Below, piece by piece: positions 33,426 through 45,228 of a stretch of DNA of 64,000 nt. Below the pieces are notes generated by a model. That model did not search any database and was not told where the DNA came from. It saw nothing but the letters and a program-made list of their open reading frames with translations. This stretch comes from Pseudomonas syringae KCTC 12500. Lineage in GTDB: Bacteria; Pseudomonadota; Gammaproteobacteria; Pseudomonadales; Pseudomonadaceae. The stretch lies in NCBI RefSeq assembly GCF_000507185.2, contig NZ_AYTM02000002.1, positions 3,197,501 through 3,261,500 on the forward strand. The letters run 5' to 3'. The first letter of the stretch is position 1. The number at the start of each line of letters is the position of its first letter. Made by a program: the position numbers and the translations under genes.

Positions 33426-34352
33426 ATGCAGCTGGTTAGAGGCCTTCACAACCTGCGCCCCGAACATCGGGGCTGCGTCGCCACGATTGGCAATTTCGAC
33501 GGCGTTCATCGCGGCCACCAGGCTATCCTGGCGCGTCTGCGCGAGCGTGCCGTCGAATTGGGTGTGCCCAGCTGTGTGGTGATCTTCGAGCCGCAGCCGC
33601 GTGAGTTCTTTGCGCCCGAAACGGCGCCGGCCCGTCTGGCCCGCCTGCGTGACAAGCTCGAGCTGCTGAGTGCCGAAGGCGTTGACCGGGTACTTTGCCT
33701 GTCCTTCAATCAGCGTCTGTGCAAGCTCAGCGCGGCGAGTTTCGTCGAAACCGTGCTGATCGACGGCCTGGGTGTTCAACACCTTGAAGTGGGAGACGAC
33801 TTTCGTTTCGGCTTCGACCGGGTCGGTGACTTCGACTTCCTGCAACAGGCCGGCACAACGTATGGTTTTACCGTAGAAGCGGCGCAGACCGTTGAAATAG
33901 ATGGCATCCGGGTCAGCAGTACCAAGGTGCGCAAGGCTCTGGCTGCGTCGGACTTTGCCCTGGCCGAGCGCATGCTCGGTCGTCCGTTCCAGATAGTCGG
34001 GCGGGTGTTGCACGGCCAGAAGCTGGCACGTCAGTTGGGTACGCCCACCGCCAACGTGCAACTCAAGCGTCGTCGTGTGCCGCTGAGCGGGGTCTATCTG
34101 GTCAGCACGGATATCGATGGCAAAGCCTGGCCGGGGGTCGCCAACATCGGCGTGCGCCCGACGGTAACGGGTGATGGCAGTGCCCACCTTGAAGTGCATC
34201 TTCTGGATTTTGCCGGCGATCTTTATGACCGGCGTTTGACGGTGGCTTTCCACCACAAGCTGCGTGATGAGCAGCGTTTCGCCTCACTGGAGGCGCTCAA
34301 GACGGCGATCAATGCGGACGTCGCCGCCGCCCGTGCCCATTGGCATGGCTAA
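33426..34352 (+). CDS. ribF: Bifunctional riboflavin kinase / FAD synthetase
   Basis: RibF makes FMN and then FAD from riboflavin. The 308-residue product has an N-terminal adenylyltransferase domain with [16 protein letters not shown] and [10 protein letters not shown], and a C-terminal flavokinase domain with GTPTANVQL and [11 protein letters not shown]. The start at 33426 gives the conserved N-terminus MQLVRGLHN; an ATG six codons upstream (33408) is possible. ileS follows after about 20 bases. Confidence 0.95.
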   Translation: MQLVRGLHNLRPEHRGCVATIGNFDGVHRGHQAILARLRERAVELGVPSCVVIFEPQPREFFAPETAPARLARLRDKLELLSAEGVDRVLCLSFNQRLCKLSAASFVETVLIDGLGVQHLEVGDDFRFGFDRVGDFDFLQQAGTTYGFTVEAAQTVEIDGIRVSSTKVRKALAASDFALAERMLGRPFQIVGRVLHGQKLARQLGTPTANVQLKRRRVPLSGVYLVSTDIDGKAWPGVANIGVRPTVTGDGSAHLEVHLLDFAGDLYDRRLTVAFHHKLRDEQRFASLEALKTAINADVAAARAHWHG

Positions 34353-34372
34353 CCGCTAAACAAGAGCCTGAA

Positions 34373-37204
34373 ATGACTGACTATAAAGCCACGCTAAACC
34401 TTCCGGACACCGCCTTCCCTATGAAGGCCGGCCTGCCCCAGCGCGAGCCGCAAACTCTGCAGCGCTGGGACAGCATTGGCCTGTACCAGAAGCTGCGCGA
34501 GATTGGCAAGGATCGTCCCAAGTTCGTCCTGCACGACGGTCCTCCGTACGCCAACGGCAATATTCACATCGGTCATGCGGTCAACAAGATTCTCAAGGAC
34601 ATGATCCTGCGTTCCAAGACCCTGGCGGGCTTCGATGCCCCGTATGTGCCGGGTTGGGATTGCCATGGTCTGCCGATCGAGCACAAGGTCGAAGTGACCC
34701 ACGGCAAGAACCTCTCCGCAGACCGTACGCGTGAGCTGTGCCGCGCTTATGCGTCCGAGCAGATCGAAGGCCAGAAGTCCGAATTCATCCGTCTGGGCGT
34801 GCTGGGCGACTGGAGCAATCCGTACCTGACCATGAACTTCGCCAACGAAGCCGGAGAAATCCGCGCGCTGGCCGAGATGGTCAAGGGCGGTTTCGTCTTC
34901 AAGGGCCTCAAGCCGGTCAACTGGTGTTTCGATTGCGGCTCGGCACTGGCTGAAGCCGAAGTCGAGTATCAGGACAAGAAGTCCTCGACCATCGACGTTG
35001 CGTTCCCGATCGCCGACGAAGCGAAACTGGCCGCCGCTTTCGGTGTGCCGTCGCTGGGCAAGCCTGCGTCCATCGTGATCTGGACCACCACACCGTGGAC
35101 GATCCCGGCCAACCAGGCGCTGAATGTCCATCCGGAATTCGAATACGCACTGGTCGATGTCGGCGACAAACTGCTGGTGCTGGCTGCCGAACTGGTCGAA
35201 AGCTGCCTGGCCCGTTACAAGCTGGAAGGTACCGTCATCGCGACCACCACCGGTCAGGCGCTTGAGCTGATCAACTTCCGCCATCCGTTCTACGACCGCC
35301 TGTCGCCAGTCTATCTGGCTGACTACGTCGAGCTGGGTGCGGGCACGGGCATCGTTCACTGCTCGCCTGCCTATGGCGTAGACGACTTCAATATCTGCAA
35401 ACAGTATGGCCTGAGCAACGACGACATCATCAGCCCGGTGCAGAGCAACGGCGTGTATGTCGAGTCGCTGGAGTTCTTCGGTGGCCAGTTCATCTTCAAG
35501 GCCAACCAGAACATCATCGACAAGCTGGTCGAAGTCGGCAGCCTGATGGACACCGAAACCATCAGCCACAGCTACATGCACTGCTGGCGCCACAAGTCGC
35601 CCTTGATCTACCGCGCGACCGCGCAGTGGTTCGTGGGCATGGACAAGCAGCCTGAGAGCGGCGAGACCCTGCGCAAGCGGGCGGTCAAGGCCATCGAAGA
35701 CACTCAGTTCGTTCCGGCATGGGGGCAGGCACGCCTGCACTCGATGATCGCCAACCGTCCTGACTGGTGCATCTCGCGTCAGCGCAACTGGGGCGTGCCG
35801 ATTCCGTTCTTCCTGCACAAGGAAACCGGCGACCTGCACCCACGTACCGTCGAACTGATGGAAGAAGTGGCGCAACGTGTCGAGAAAGAGGGCATCGAGG
35901 CCTGGTTCAAGCTCGACGCCAGCGAGTTGCTCGGCGACGAAGCCGGCAAGTACGACAAGATATCCGACACCCTGGACGTCTGGTTCGACTCGGGCACCAC
36001 GCACTGGCATGTGCTGCGCGGCTCGCACCCGATGGGCCATGAAAGCGGTCCGCGTGCCGACCTGTACCTCGAAGGTTCGGACCAGCATCGCGGCTGGTTC
36101 CACTCCTCACTGCTGACCGGCTGCATGCTGGACGATCACGCACCGTATCGCGAGCTGCTGACCCACGGGTTCGTGGTCGACGAGAACGGCCGCAAGATGT
36201 CCAAATCGCTGAACAACGTGGTAGCGCCGCAGAAGGTCAACGATTCGCTGGGTGCCGACATCATGCGTCTGTGGGTATCGGCGACCGATTATTCCGGCGA
36301 GATGGCGGTTTCCGACCAGATCCTGCAGCGCAGCGCCGACGCCTACCGTCGTATCCGCAACACTGCACGCTTCCTGCTCTCCAACCTGACGGGCTTCAAC
36401 CCGGCGACCGACATCCTGCCCGCCGAGGAAATGCTCGCGCTGGACCGTTGGGCCGTGGACCGCACCCTACTGCTGCAGCGCGAGCTGCAAGAGCATTACG
36501 GCGAATACCGTTTCTGGAACGTGTACTCGAAGATCCACAACTTCTGCGTGCAGGAGCTGGGTGGTTTCTACCTCGACATCATCAAGGATCGTCAGTACAC
36601 CACGGCGGCCAACAGCACCGCGCGTCGCTCCTGCCAGACGGCACTGTTCCACATCTCCGAAGCGCTGGTGCGCTGGATCGCGCCGATCCTGGCGTTCACC
36701 GCCGACGAGCTGTGGCAGTTCCTGCCCGGCGAGCGTAACGAATCGGTGATGCTCAACACCTGGTACGAAGGCCTGACCGAAATGCCTGCCGACTTCGACA
36801 TGGACCGCACCTACTGGGAGCGGATCATGGCGGTGAAGACCTCGGTCAACAAGGAAATGGAAAACCTGCGCGCTGCCAAGGCCATTGGCGGCAACCTGCA
36901 GGCCGAAGTGACCCTGTATGCCGAGGAGTCGCTGGTGGCTGACCTGTCGAAACTGAGCAACGAGCTGCGCTTCGTGCTGATCACCTCGACAGCCAGTGTG
37001 GCGCCGCTCGCATCTGCGCCAGCCGATGCCGTGGTCACCGAAGTCGCCGGTCTGAAGCTGAAAGTGCTCAAGTCCAGTCATGCCAAGTGTGCCCGTTGCT
37101 GGCATCACCGCGAGGATGTAGGGGTAAACCCCGAGCATCCGGAAATCTGCGGTCGTTGCGTAGACAACATCAGCGGTGCAGGCGAGGTCCGTCACTATGC
37201 CTAA
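34373..37204 (+). CDS. ileS: Isoleucyl-tRNA synthetase
   Basis: Charges tRNA-Ile. The 943-residue class I enzyme has HIGH at residues 65-68, WDCHGLPIE, the editing domain segment [11 protein letters not shown], the KMSKS loop, and a C-terminal zinc finger (CARCWHH ... CGRC). This is the long, bacterial form without signs of the mupirocin-resistant type. ATG 34373 follows ribF by 20 bases, and the 3' end overlaps lspA, so ribF-ileS-lspA-fkpB-ispH forms one operon. Confidence 0.98.
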   Translation: MTDYKATLNLPDTAFPMKAGLPQREPQTLQRWDSIGLYQKLREIGKDRPKFVLHDGPPYANGNIHIGHAVNKILKDMILRSKTLAGFDAPYVPGWDCHGLPIEHKVEVTHGKNLSADRTRELCRAYASEQIEGQKSEFIRLGVLGDWSNPYLTMNFANEAGEIRALAEMVKGGFVFKGLKPVNWCFDCGSALAEAEVEYQDKKSSTIDVAFPIADEAKLAAAFGVPSLGKPASIVIWTTTPWTIPANQALNVHPEFEYALVDVGDKLLVLAAELVESCLARYKLEGTVIATTTGQALELINFRHPFYDRLSPVYLADYVELGAGTGIVHCSPAYGVDDFNICKQYGLSNDDIISPVQSNGVYVESLEFFGGQFIFKANQNIIDKLVEVGSLMDTETISHSYMHCWRHKSPLIYRATAQWFVGMDKQPESGETLRKRAVKAIEDTQFVPAWGQARLHSMIANRPDWCISRQRNWGVPIPFFLHKETGDLHPRTVELMEEVAQRVEKEGIEAWFKLDASELLGDEAGKYDKISDTLDVWFDSGTTHWHVLRGSHPMGHESGPRADLYLEGSDQHRGWFHSSLLTGCMLDDHAPYRELLTHGFVVDENGRKMSKSLNNVVAPQKVNDSLGADIMRLWVSATDYSGEMAVSDQILQRSADAYRRIRNTARFLLSNLTGFNPATDILPAEEMLALDRWAVDRTLLLQRELQEHYGEYRFWNVYSKIHNFCVQELGGFYLDIIKDRQYTTAANSTARRSCQTALFHISEALVRWIAPILAFTADELWQFLPGERNESVMLNTWYEGLTEMPADFDMDRTYWERIMAVKTSVNKEMENLRAAKAIGGNLQAEVTLYAEESLVADLSKLSNELRFVLITSTASVAPLASAPADAVVTEVAGLKLKVLKSSHAKCARCWHHREDVGVNPEHPEICGRCVDNISGAGEVRHYA

Positions 37205-37703
37205 CGCCTCGTTCGGCCGCCTGGCCTGGCTGTGGTTGAGCGTGCTGGTTCTGGTCATTGACCAGGCCAGCAAGTATTACTTCGAGAACGCGTTGAGCCT
37301 GTATCAGCAGATCATCGTGATTCCCGACCTGTTCAGCTGGACCCTGGCCTACAACACCGGTGCCGCCTTCAGTTTTCTGGCTGACGGTGCCGGCTGGCAG
37401 CGCTGGTTGTTCGCCCTGATCGCAGTGGTGGTCAGCGCTGTGCTGGTCGTCTGGCTCAAGCGTCTGGGGCGTGACGACACGTGGCTGGCCGTTGCACTGG
37501 CGCTGGTACTGGGCGGCGCGCTGGGCAATCTGTACGACCGTATCGTGCTGGGCCACGTGATCGACTTCATTCTGGTTCACTGGCAGAACCGCTGGTACTT
37601 CCCGGCGTTCAACGTTGCCGACAGTGCGATCACCGTCGGCGCAATCATGCTGGCGCTGGACATGTTCAAGAGCAAGAAAACCGGAGAGACCGTCAATGAC
37701 TGA
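37197..37703 (+). CDS. lspA: Lipoprotein signal peptidase (signal peptidase II)
   Basis: LspA cleaves the signal peptide of prolipoproteins in the inner membrane. The 168-residue product has four membrane helices and the two catalytic aspartates in [14 protein letters not shown] and [11 protein letters not shown]. The ATG lies within the last codons of ileS (overlap of eight bases) and its own end overlaps the fkpB start. Confidence 0.97.
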   Translation: MPNASFGRLAWLWLSVLVLVIDQASKYYFENALSLYQQIIVIPDLFSWTLAYNTGAAFSFLADGAGWQRWLFALIAVVVSAVLVVWLKRLGRDDTWLAVALALVLGGALGNLYDRIVLGHVIDFILVHWQNRWYFPAFNVADSAITVGAIMLALDMFKSKKTGETVND

Positions 37704-38172
37704 GCAATCTTCGACTCAAGGCTCATCTGACAAGCTGCGCATCGGTCAGAATACGCAGGTCACTCTGCACTTCGCCCTGCGTCTGGAAAACGGCGATACC
37801 GTCGACAGCACCTTCGAAAAGGCTCCGGCCACGTTCAAGGTCGGTGACGGCAACCTGCTGCCCGGCTTTGAAATGGCGATTTTCGGCTTCAAGGCGGGCG
37901 ATAAAAAGACCGTTGAGATTCTGCCGGAAAACGCCTTTGGTCAGCCCAACCCACAAAACGTGCAGATCATGCCACGCTCGCAGTTCGTGGGCATGGAACT
38001 GTCCGAAGGGTTGCTGGTGATCTTCAATGACGCCGCCAATACCGAGTTGCCCGGCGTGGTGAAAGCGTTCGATGACGAGCAGGTCACCATCGACTTCAAT
38101 CACCCGCTGGCAGGCAAGACTCTGAGCTTTGAAGTGGAAATCTTTGAAGTGAAGGCAATTCTGGCTTCCTGA
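37696..38172 (+). CDS. fkpB: FKBP-type peptidyl-prolyl cis-trans isomerase
   Basis: A 158-residue SlyD/SlpA-like prolyl isomerase. It has the split FKBP core with an insert-in-flap domain: [52 protein letters not shown], then [17 protein letters not shown]. There is no His-rich metal tail, which separates it from SlyD. It overlaps lspA by eight bases. The order lspA-fkpB-ispH is conserved with E. coli. Confidence 0.93.
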   Translation: MTEQSSTQGSSDKLRIGQNTQVTLHFALRLENGDTVDSTFEKAPATFKVGDGNLLPGFEMAIFGFKAGDKKTVEILPENAFGQPNPQNVQIMPRSQFVGMELSEGLLVIFNDAANTELPGVVKAFDDEQVTIDFNHPLAGKTLSFEVEIFEVKAILAS

Positions 38173-38184
38173 CCTTCGCCGTCA

Positions 38185-38204
38185 AGCCCGGCCCAGGCCG
38201 GGCT
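38185..38204 (+). other. Hairpin between fkpB and ispH
   Basis: Perfect eight-base-pair stem AGCCCGGC / GCCGGGCT with loop CCAG, without a T tract. It may slow decay or processing of the operon message rather than terminate it; role not shown. Confidence 0.55.
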
Positions 38205-38230
38205 ACCCCGTACCAATCATGAGGCACCGC

Positions 38231-39178
38231 ATGCAAATCAAACTCGCCAACCCCCGCGGCTTTTGTGCCGGAGTGGACCGCGCGATCGAAATCGTCAATC
38301 GCGCTCTGGAAGTGTTTGGTCCGCCGATTTATGTGCGCCATGAAGTCGTTCACAACAAATTTGTCGTCGAAGACCTGCGCTCTCGCGGTGCGATCTTCGT
38401 TGAAGAGCTGGATCAGGTGCCGGATGACGTCATCGTTATCTTCAGCGCCCACGGTGTTTCCCAGGCTGTTCGTACCGAGGCGGCAGGCCGTGGTCTGAAG
38501 GTGTTCGATGCTACCTGTCCGCTGGTGACCAAGGTGCATATCGAGGTCGCCCGTTACAGCCGTGATGGCCGCGAGTGCATCCTGATAGGCCACGCCGGTC
38601 ACCCGGAAGTCGAAGGCACCATGGGCCAGTACGACGCCGCCAACGGCGGTGCGATCTATCTGGTCGAGGACGAAGAGGATGTTGCCAGCCTGCAGGTGCG
38701 CAACCCTGAAGCCCTGGCCTTCGTGACCCAGACCACCTTGTCCATGGATGACACCAGCCGGGTGATCGATGCCTTGCGCAAGCGTTTTCCGGCCATTGGC
38801 GGGCCGCGCAAGGACGACATCTGCTACGCCACGCAAAACCGTCAGGACGCAGTCAAGCAACTGGCCGATGAGTGCGATGTGGTGTTGGTGGTGGGCAGCC
38901 CGAACAGCTCCAACTCCAATCGCCTGCGCGAGCTGGCCGAGCGCATGGCGACTCCGGCGTACCTCATCGACGGCGCCGAAGACATGCAACCAGGCTGGTT
39001 CGACGGGGTAGAGCGTATCGGCATCACTGCGGGCGCTTCGGCCCCCGAAGTGCTGGTGCGTGGCGTGATCCAGCAATTGCAGGCCTGGGGCGCGACCGGT
39101 GCTGATGAGCTTGCCGGCCGCGAGGAGAACATCACCTTCTCGATGCCCAAGGAGTTGCGCGTCAAGTCGCTGCTCTGA
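38231..39178 (+). CDS. ispH: 4-hydroxy-3-methylbut-2-enyl diphosphate reductase
   Basis: IspH (LytB) is the last enzyme of the MEP pathway, giving IPP and DMAPP through a 4Fe-4S cluster. The 315-residue product has the three cluster cysteines in [23 protein letters not shown] and [11 protein letters not shown], and HGVSQAV and [13 protein letters not shown]. Start ATG 38231 has GAGG before it. It ends the ribF-ileS operon; the convergent FimT-like gene follows after seven bases. Confidence 0.97.
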   Translation: MQIKLANPRGFCAGVDRAIEIVNRALEVFGPPIYVRHEVVHNKFVVEDLRSRGAIFVEELDQVPDDVIVIFSAHGVSQAVRTEAAGRGLKVFDATCPLVTKVHIEVARYSRDGRECILIGHAGHPEVEGTMGQYDAANGGAIYLVEDEEDVASLQVRNPEALAFVTQTTLSMDDTSRVIDALRKRFPAIGGPRKDDICYATQNRQDAVKQLADECDVVLVVGSPNSSNSNRLRELAERMATPAYLIDGAEDMQPGWFDGVERIGITAGASAPEVLVRGVIQQLQAWGATGADELAGREENITFSMPKELRVKSLL

Positions 39179-39184
39179 GGCTAT

Positions 39185-39685
39185 TCAGCCACACAGCGCT
39201 GCATCGATTTTGGTGTCCTCGACCCTCACGCGCCCGGCCGGTGCGACTATCACTCGATAGTTGCTCACCGGCTGGTCTGCGGCACATACGTGCAACGTCC
39301 TGGCGGTTCTACGCCGCAACGTGCCCAAACCATTGAAACTGATCTCCTCCACACGCTTGCGGTTATCGACCACTCGCGCTGTGCCGCTATTGGCGCGTTC
39401 TATCAGCACTGGATCGTTTTCGTCGGGACCTTTGCCATCTGCGTCGAGTATGATCCGCCAGCCGTTGCTCCAGTCGTTCTCGATGGCATGAAGCGTAACG
39501 ATCTGGTTGCGCGTGACTGCGGCCGCTCTCGCCGAGCGAATGCCGCTGGCCAGCTCCCGGGCGGTTGCAAGGCCACGGCTGGAATCGATGAGATCCTTGA
39601 AAGACGGGGTTGCGACGTTGGCCAAAATGGCCACCAGTGCAACGACGATCAATAATTCGATCAGTGTGAATCCTGCATGCTTCAT
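39185..39685 (-). CDS. fimT: FimT/GspH-family minor pilin
   Basis: A 166-residue prepilin-like protein. The leader MKHAG is cut before Phe in FTLIELL, with Glu at position 5 of the mature part, followed by a hydrophobic helix. The rest is the GspH-type domain with ARELASGIRSARAAAVTRNQ and two C-terminal cysteines. In P. aeruginosa fimT heads the same cluster, but here it is read on the opposite strand to fimU and the others. FimT-like pilins have been linked to DNA uptake in other species. Confidence 0.85.
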   Translation of the reverse strand: MKHAGFTLIELLIVVALVAILANVATPSFKDLIDSSRGLATARELASGIRSARAAAVTRNQIVTLHAIENDWSNGWRIILDADGKGPDENDPVLIERANSGTARVVDNRKRVEEISFNGLGTLRRRTARTLHVCAADQPVSNYRVIVAPAGRVRVEDTKIDAALCG

Positions 39686-39816
39686 ATGCTTTCCTCCCTG
39701 GAAACCGCCGTTTCAACACACTGCGGGCGTTCGTCGTCGCAAAACAACCGTACGTCCCGCTATGGATTTTCCAGCGGCGTTGCTGCCTTATAGTCGTAAC
39801 GTCTAGGAGACACTCA

Positions 39817-40290
39817 ATGCGTCATATAGCCAAGGGATTCAGCCTCATCGAATTGTTAGTCACTGTGTCCCTGGTGGGCATCCTGGCGGCTATCGCTATC
39901 CCGAATTTCACCAGCTCCATCCAGAGCAACAAGGCCGATACCGAGCTCAGCGATTTGCAGCGGGCGCTCAACTATGCGCGACTCGAGGCGATAAACAGGG
40001 GAGTGGCGGTGCGTATAGCGCCGACCAGCGGGACGGCATGGACCAACGAATTGCAGGTGTATCTGGTTTCCGATACTCAGGCGACACCCACGGCGTTGCG
40101 AAAAGTAGCCGCCATGAGCAGCGGTGCCACGCTGGTGGCCGATAACAATGCCACGGCAATTGATTTCAACAACCTGGGCGCGCTCATTGCCCCGGCTGCG
40201 GCGGTGACCATGACCTACACCCGAGGCACTATTATCAAGACCATAAAGGTCTGTCTGACCGGTCGGATCACCCTGGGTGGAGGCTGCTGA
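39817..40290 (+). CDS. fimU: Type IV pilus minor pilin FimU
   Basis: A 157-residue prepilin with the leader MRHIAKG and mature start [22 protein letters not shown]. The GspH-like domain includes LQRALNYARLEAINRG. First gene of the forward minor pilin operon, whose products form the priming complex at the pilus tip. Its stop overlaps the next start by one base. Symbol is from position and family. Confidence 0.85.
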   Translation: MRHIAKGFSLIELLVTVSLVGILAAIAIPNFTSSIQSNKADTELSDLQRALNYARLEAINRGVAVRIAPTSGTAWTNELQVYLVSDTQATPTALRKVAAMSSGATLVADNNATAIDFNNLGALIAPAAAVTMTYTRGTIIKTIKVCLTGRITLGGGC

Positions 40291-40805
40291 TGGCTGGTGA
40301 AACCCGATATCGCCAGACCGGCATGACCTTGATCGAGGTGCTGGTCTCGGTATTGATTCTGGCCATCGGCCTGCTGGGCGCTGCGGCCATTCAGCTCAAC
40401 GCGCTCAAGTACACCGACAGCTCAGCGATGACCAGCCAGGCGAGCTTCATTGCTTACGACATGATGGATCGTATCCGCGCCAATGTTGATGGTAATGCCA
40501 GTGCCAATGGGTCGACCAATGTACTGGCTACTTATAATTTACCGAATCTGGATGCGGCTCCGGCTGCCAACCTGAACAAGGCCAGAGATCAGGATCTGTT
40601 TGATTTCAAAGACAATATCGGAAACTTCGCAAGCGCGAGCGGCACCGGCAGCATTGTGGTCAGTGATTCTACGTTGGTAACCATCACCATTGGCTGGAGC
40701 GATAACCGCGCTGCGGGTGCGAGTAATCAGGCAACAGGAAGCCCTGCGGCAACTCCGGTACCTCGGAGCTTTCAACTGGTCTCCCGGATCGGGGTCAACC
40801 CATGA
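40290..40805 (+). CDS. pilV: Type IV pilus minor pilin PilV
   Basis: A 171-residue prepilin with a longer leader, cut after Gly11 before MTLIEVLVSVLILAIGLLG, and the PilV-typical QASFIAYDMMDRIRAN. It is part of the PilV-PilW-PilX-PilE tip complex. Start overlaps the fimU stop and end overlaps pilW by four bases. Confidence 0.88.
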   Translation: MAGETRYRQTGMTLIEVLVSVLILAIGLLGAAAIQLNALKYTDSSAMTSQASFIAYDMMDRIRANVDGNASANGSTNVLATYNLPNLDAAPAANLNKARDQDLFDFKDNIGNFASASGTGSIVVSDSTLVTITIGWSDNRAAGASNQATGSPAATPVPRSFQLVSRIGVNP

Positions 40806-41509
40806 GAAAGCTTTCCAGAGGCTTCGGCCTGGTCGAAATCATGGTGGCGCTGGTCCTGGGGCTGGTGGTCAGCCTAGGTATCGTGCAGATATTCACGGCG
40901 GCCAGAGGCACCTACCAAAGCCAGAATGCCGCAGCGCGGATGCAGGAGGATGCGCGTTTCCTGCTGAGCAAGCTGATGCAGGAAATCAGGATGACCGGCA
41001 TGTATGGCTGCCTGAGCTTCAGTAACTACACGCCTGTATCTCCTGCTATCCCGTGGCCGATCGCACTGGATACTCCAATTCTCTGGGATAATCCGAGCAG
41101 GACGCTGACGCTGGTGACCGCCGACGTGGGTACCACAGGCAGTTCGCCCACCTGGACCATTGTTTCAAACTGTCAGACTACGACACAGCTCTACGCCAAT
41201 GCTCGTGCGCCGGCTACGGGGGAGACGGCCTTTCCGTTGCGGCAGTTGGTCTACACGCTCAGCGGAACAGACTTGACCATAAAATATGGCACGGACGGCA
41301 CTCCGCAGCCGCTATTGCAGAACGTCGCGGACTTCAGTGTTTCTTTCGGCATGGCGGGCAACCCGATGTCCTATACCACGGCTGTTACCAAGGCCAACGC
41401 CGACGCTGTACGCAGTGTCCGCATCAGCCTGACGCTGCAGGATGGACAGAACGGCATCGTCAGGCCTCAGCAGTACAACGTTGTTGCTTATCTGCGTAAC
41501 CGCTTTTGA
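40802..41509 (+). CDS. pilW: Type IV pilus minor pilin PilW
   Basis: A 235-residue prepilin with leader MRKLSRG and mature start FGLVEIMVALVLGLVVSLGI. The middle matches PilW (MQEDARFLLSKLMQEIRMTG). It is shorter than the about 270 residues I recall for P. aeruginosa PilW. It is coupled to pilV by an ATGA overlap. Confidence 0.88.
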   Translation: MRKLSRGFGLVEIMVALVLGLVVSLGIVQIFTAARGTYQSQNAAARMQEDARFLLSKLMQEIRMTGMYGCLSFSNYTPVSPAIPWPIALDTPILWDNPSRTLTLVTADVGTTGSSPTWTIVSNCQTTTQLYANARAPATGETAFPLRQLVYTLSGTDLTIKYGTDGTPQPLLQNVADFSVSFGMAGNPMSYTTAVTKANADAVRSVRISLTLQDGQNGIVRPQQYNVVAYLRNRF

Positions 41510-41520
41510 ACGGGCCTGGC

Positions 41521-42021
41521 ATGAACAATATCGTGCGATTCAATTCGATACAGACTTTCCCTGCGCGACAGCGCGGCATGGTGTTGCTGGTCAGTCTGGT
41601 ATTTCTGCTGCTGCTGACGCTGCTGGGTATCTCTTCCATGCAGAACGCTACGCTGCAGGAAAAGATGGCGGGCAGTGTCGTGGTTCGTAATGTGTCGTTT
41701 CAGGCAGCCGAGGCACAGTTGCGTCTGGGCGAGTCGAAGATCATGGAGTCCGGGTTTTCAATGGTTCCCTGTACGCCACCGGCTGCCTGCGCCCCGCCGT
41801 CGGATTCAACGACCGTAGTCAGGCCGGGATTGGGCACTTCCGGAGTGACCTGGATCGGGACTGCCAATGCGTTGTTCGGCATCCAGAATCTGGGTACAAC
41901 GCCTACGCCCATAAAACGTCCTGCAAATTGCACGGGCTCGGTAACGATGTATCGGGTAACAGCCATCGCCATTCAAGGCACCTCACGAACAGTGCTGGAG
42001 AGTATTTATGCCAACTGCTAA
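41521..42021 (+). CDS. pilX: Type IV pilus minor pilin PilX
   Basis: A 166-residue prepilin with a long basic leader ending PARQRG before MVLLVSLVFLLLLTLL. It has no glutamate at mature position 5, which is usual for PilX. The LQEKMAGSVVVRNVSFQAAEA segment is typical of the family. I start at ATG 41521; a TTG at 41506 is less likely. It overlaps pilY1 by 14 bases. Confidence 0.87.
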   Translation: MNNIVRFNSIQTFPARQRGMVLLVSLVFLLLLTLLGISSMQNATLQEKMAGSVVVRNVSFQAAEAQLRLGESKIMESGFSMVPCTPPAACAPPSDSTTVVRPGLGTSGVTWIGTANALFGIQNLGTTPTPIKRPANCTGSVTMYRVTAIAIQGTSRTVLESIYANC

Positions 42022-45000
42022 GGCGCTTCGTGGTGGCTTGAAATACCTCTATGGCGCGCTGTTGGCGTTGTATCTGGCAAGCCCCGTTTATGCCTTCACG
42101 CCAGCGCAAGTGCCCTTGTTGAGCTCTCCAGCGGTGCCGCCCAACCTTATGTTGCTCGTCGACAACTCGGGCAGTATGTACAACATCATCTGGGATTCGG
42201 GGTTTGATGCCTCGGTCAATCGTCCTAACATCAGCTACTACTCGACTCAGTGTCTCAGTGGCGTAATCACTGTTGTATGCCCGTTCATAACGACGCTTTC
42301 GGATGACGATACTCTGTCGGTGGGCGATATTAATGCCTACAGTATTTTCACCCTGTCACTGATGTGTCCATTTGGCGGGCGTCCGGTTTTTCGCAATAAC
42401 ACTCAGTATTGCCTTAACCTGCCCGATCCGGCCGGGAACGGGCTGACGCGATATACCGCTGATTACCTGTCCTACCTCATTGATCTGGTCCCTCCTAATT
42501 TCTTTGGTGTACGCGACTACACCAATGGCGTGATCCCCAACGATTACCGAATGAACGTCGCGAAAACCGTGGCGACCAATCTGGTGACCAACAACACCTC
42601 GCTCAGAATCGGTCTTGCCACGTTCAATGATCCAAACAATTTTGATTTAGGGCCCGGAGGCAAGATAGCCAGGGTTGTTTCGGACCTGTCGCCGGTAGCG
42701 ATCAGTACCTATCAACCTACGGGTGTCTCTCAACAGAAGGCTACTCAAAACATCACCGACCTCAAAACAGCTATCAGCAACCTGACGCCGTCAGCCAACA
42801 CTCCGCTGGCTGAAACTTACTATGAGATCACCCGCTACTTTCGGGGAATGACGCCGTTCTATCAAAGCGGATCGACCTATGTGAGCCCGATCCAGTACCG
42901 CTGCCAGAAAAACTACGGTGTCGTTATAACCGATGGCTTGCCGACCTATGACCGGACGTTCCCGACCAACGACCCTGACGATGTTCTGGACACCACTCGC
43001 TCGCTACCCAACTGGGATTTGAACGCAGCCAATGACGGTGCCAACCTGTCTGGCGATGGTGAGGGAGATACGCTGTATCTGGACGATCTTGCCAAGTTCG
43101 CCTATGACATTGACCTGCGCCGGGATGCTGTGACAACGGGCGGGGATCTGACCGGCAAAAGCTGGGACACTGCCGGCTTCGTAAAACAGGATCTCAGCAC
43201 CTACACCATCGGCTTTACGGCATCGAACCAGATGTTGATTGATGCGGCGGATGATAATCATGGTCACGGCAAATACTTTCAGGCCAACGACAGTTCGGGG
43301 CTCAGCTCGGCGCTGGATCTCGCATTGAGCGACATCTACGCCAAAGTCGGCTCTGGCGCAGGGGGGGCGGCAAACTCATCGACGTTTCAGACAGGTACTC
43401 AGTTCTATCAGGCGCTTTACGATCCAAGCGATTGGCACGGCACTATCAAAGCCTTCAATCTGGATCAGATAACAGGTGCCTTGAGCGCGCCTGTCTGGAC
43501 GACTGACACGGCTATTGTCACTGGCTCGACGCCGCCGGTATTCGAGTCGTGGAGCACGCTTTCCACTCCGACGAAGATTCCCTTGGAGTATGCCAACTTC
43601 AGCCCTGCTCAACAGACTGCGCTGAATGCGACGTTGCCAACCAATGCCACCGGGGCAGAGCTTATTGCCTGGGCCAAGGGCACCGCCAATGCGAAGTTCC
43701 GGGCACGTACCCGGCTGCTGGGCGATATCGTCAACTCTTCGCTTGGTATTGCACTCCCTTCACAGAAGACCGCCTCTGACCTGACGGGTGACACCACCTA
43801 CACCACGTATCTGACCACCAAGGCAAACAGCATGACCCCCAGCATTCTGGCCAATGCCAATGACGGCTTTTTCAACGTCATCAATACCAGTGATGGTTCA
43901 AGACGATACGCATACATGCCATCCACTGCGCTGACTTCGCTGGCTACCATTGCATCGGCCAATTATGGATCCGGCGTGCACAAGTTCACCGTGGATGGGC
44001 AGATTGCGGTGTTCGATACGCAGTTGTCAGCCGGTTCAGCGTGGCGCACCGTTGCTTATGGCGGCACTGGCGCCGGTGGCAAAGCGTTCTTCGCCATCAA
44101 GCTATTCGAGGGTACGAGTAACACCGTCAGCGCGTTATGGGAGGTCAAGGCACCTGACGCGTCCAACACCAACAACAAATTCAACAACCTTGGATACGCC
44201 TATTCCAAACCGGATGTTGCGCGGATGGCGGATGGCACCGGGATTGTGGTGGTGGGGAACGGTTACGGCAGTTTCACCGGCAGAGCGTCGCTCTATGTAC
44301 TGAATGCCAATACCGGGGCCTTCATTGCAGAGATCCAGACGCCGTTGCTTAACAACGAAACCGATAACGGGCTTTCTTCGGTCAAATTGCGTGTCAACGC
44401 TCAAAACGTGGTTCAGGCTGCCTACGCTGGCGACCTGAAAGGTCGGCTCTGGAAGTTCGACATGAGTGGCGCCGCCGCCGCCAGCTGGAAAGTAGCTTTT
44501 GGCGGCGCGCCTTTGTTCACGGCACCGCGTGGCGCCAACCAACCGATAACGGTTCAGCCTTTTGTGCTCGATCATCCACTTAACGGCAAGATCGTTTATT
44601 TCGGAACGGGCAAGTTCATCGAAGTCGCAGACAAGCAGACCACTGCTCTTCAGGATTTTTACGCGATATGGGATGCCGACTCCGGGGCGGGCAGTACCGT
44701 CGAGGCGAACCTGCAGGCGCAGGCGGTCAATGGCAGCGTCGTCAGTAACGGAACTACCTATTTCACGTCGACGACCAATGATGTGGATTGGTCGGTCAAG
44801 AAAGGCTGGTACATGCCGCTCTCGGCCGTGACGCCCTATCTGGGCGAACGGATCATTTACCCTGCGCAGACCAGCCGGGGGCGGATCATTTTCTCGACAG
44901 CCTCCGTGAACTCCGCCGACCCTTGTGAGAGCACCGGCACCGGTCGTGTATTCGAGCTCAATGCCGCGACTGGCAGCATGCTTAACTATCAGGTGCTCGA

Positions 45001-45217
45001 TACCAACGGCGATAACACTATCAACAGTTCAGACCTGCTTGTCGCGGGACTGGGATACACGGGCATCCCGGTCGTCTCGGCTATTGTCGCGGGTACGGGG
45101 GACGGCAACGAGGTGAAGATCGTCAATAACTCCACCGGCAACACGCCTGATCGCCTGAAGGAAAAGGGCGGGAGTGGTAACGTTTACCAACGCATCATGT
45201 GGCGACAAATCCAATAG
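42008..45217 (+). CDS. pilY1: Type IV pilus tip adhesin PilY1
   Basis: A 1069-residue secreted protein with a signal peptide (about residues 1-29, ending SPVYA). A VWA domain follows with MIDAS DNSGS at 52-56 and [11 protein letters not shown] further on; the second half is the PilY1 beta-propeller ([29 protein letters not shown]). Near the C-terminus [14 protein letters not shown] is an EF-hand or dockerin-like calcium site, about residue 1000. PilY1 sits at the pilus tip, supports extension and surface attachment. It is close to the usual length, about 1160 in P. aeruginosa. Confidence 0.93.
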   Translation: MPTAKALRGGLKYLYGALLALYLASPVYAFTPAQVPLLSSPAVPPNLMLLVDNSGSMYNIIWDSGFDASVNRPNISYYSTQCLSGVITVVCPFITTLSDDDTLSVGDINAYSIFTLSLMCPFGGRPVFRNNTQYCLNLPDPAGNGLTRYTADYLSYLIDLVPPNFFGVRDYTNGVIPNDYRMNVAKTVATNLVTNNTSLRIGLATFNDPNNFDLGPGGKIARVVSDLSPVAISTYQPTGVSQQKATQNITDLKTAISNLTPSANTPLAETYYEITRYFRGMTPFYQSGSTYVSPIQYRCQKNYGVVITDGLPTYDRTFPTNDPDDVLDTTRSLPNWDLNAANDGANLSGDGEGDTLYLDDLAKFAYDIDLRRDAVTTGGDLTGKSWDTAGFVKQDLSTYTIGFTASNQMLIDAADDNHGHGKYFQANDSSGLSSALDLALSDIYAKVGSGAGGAANSSTFQTGTQFYQALYDPSDWHGTIKAFNLDQITGALSAPVWTTDTAIVTGSTPPVFESWSTLSTPTKIPLEYANFSPAQQTALNATLPTNATGAELIAWAKGTANAKFRARTRLLGDIVNSSLGIALPSQKTASDLTGDTTYTTYLTTKANSMTPSILANANDGFFNVINTSDGSRRYAYMPSTALTSLATIASANYGSGVHKFTVDGQIAVFDTQLSAGSAWRTVAYGGTGAGGKAFFAIKLFEGTSNTVSALWEVKAPDASNTNNKFNNLGYAYSKPDVARMADGTGIVVVGNGYGSFTGRASLYVLNANTGAFIAEIQTPLLNNETDNGLSSVKLRVNAQNVVQAAYAGDLKGRLWKFDMSGAAAASWKVAFGGAPLFTAPRGANQPITVQPFVLDHPLNGKIVYFGTGKFIEVADKQTTALQDFYAIWDADSGAGSTVEANLQAQAVNGSVVSNGTTYFTSTTNDVDWSVKKGWYMPLSAVTPYLGERIIYPAQTSRGRIIFSTASVNSADPCESTGTGRVFELNAATGSMLNYQVLDTNGDNTINSSDLLVAGLGYTGIPVVSAIVAGTGDGNEVKIVNNSTGNTPDRLKEKGGSGNVYQRIMWRQIQ

Positions 45218-45228
45218 GGAAACGAATC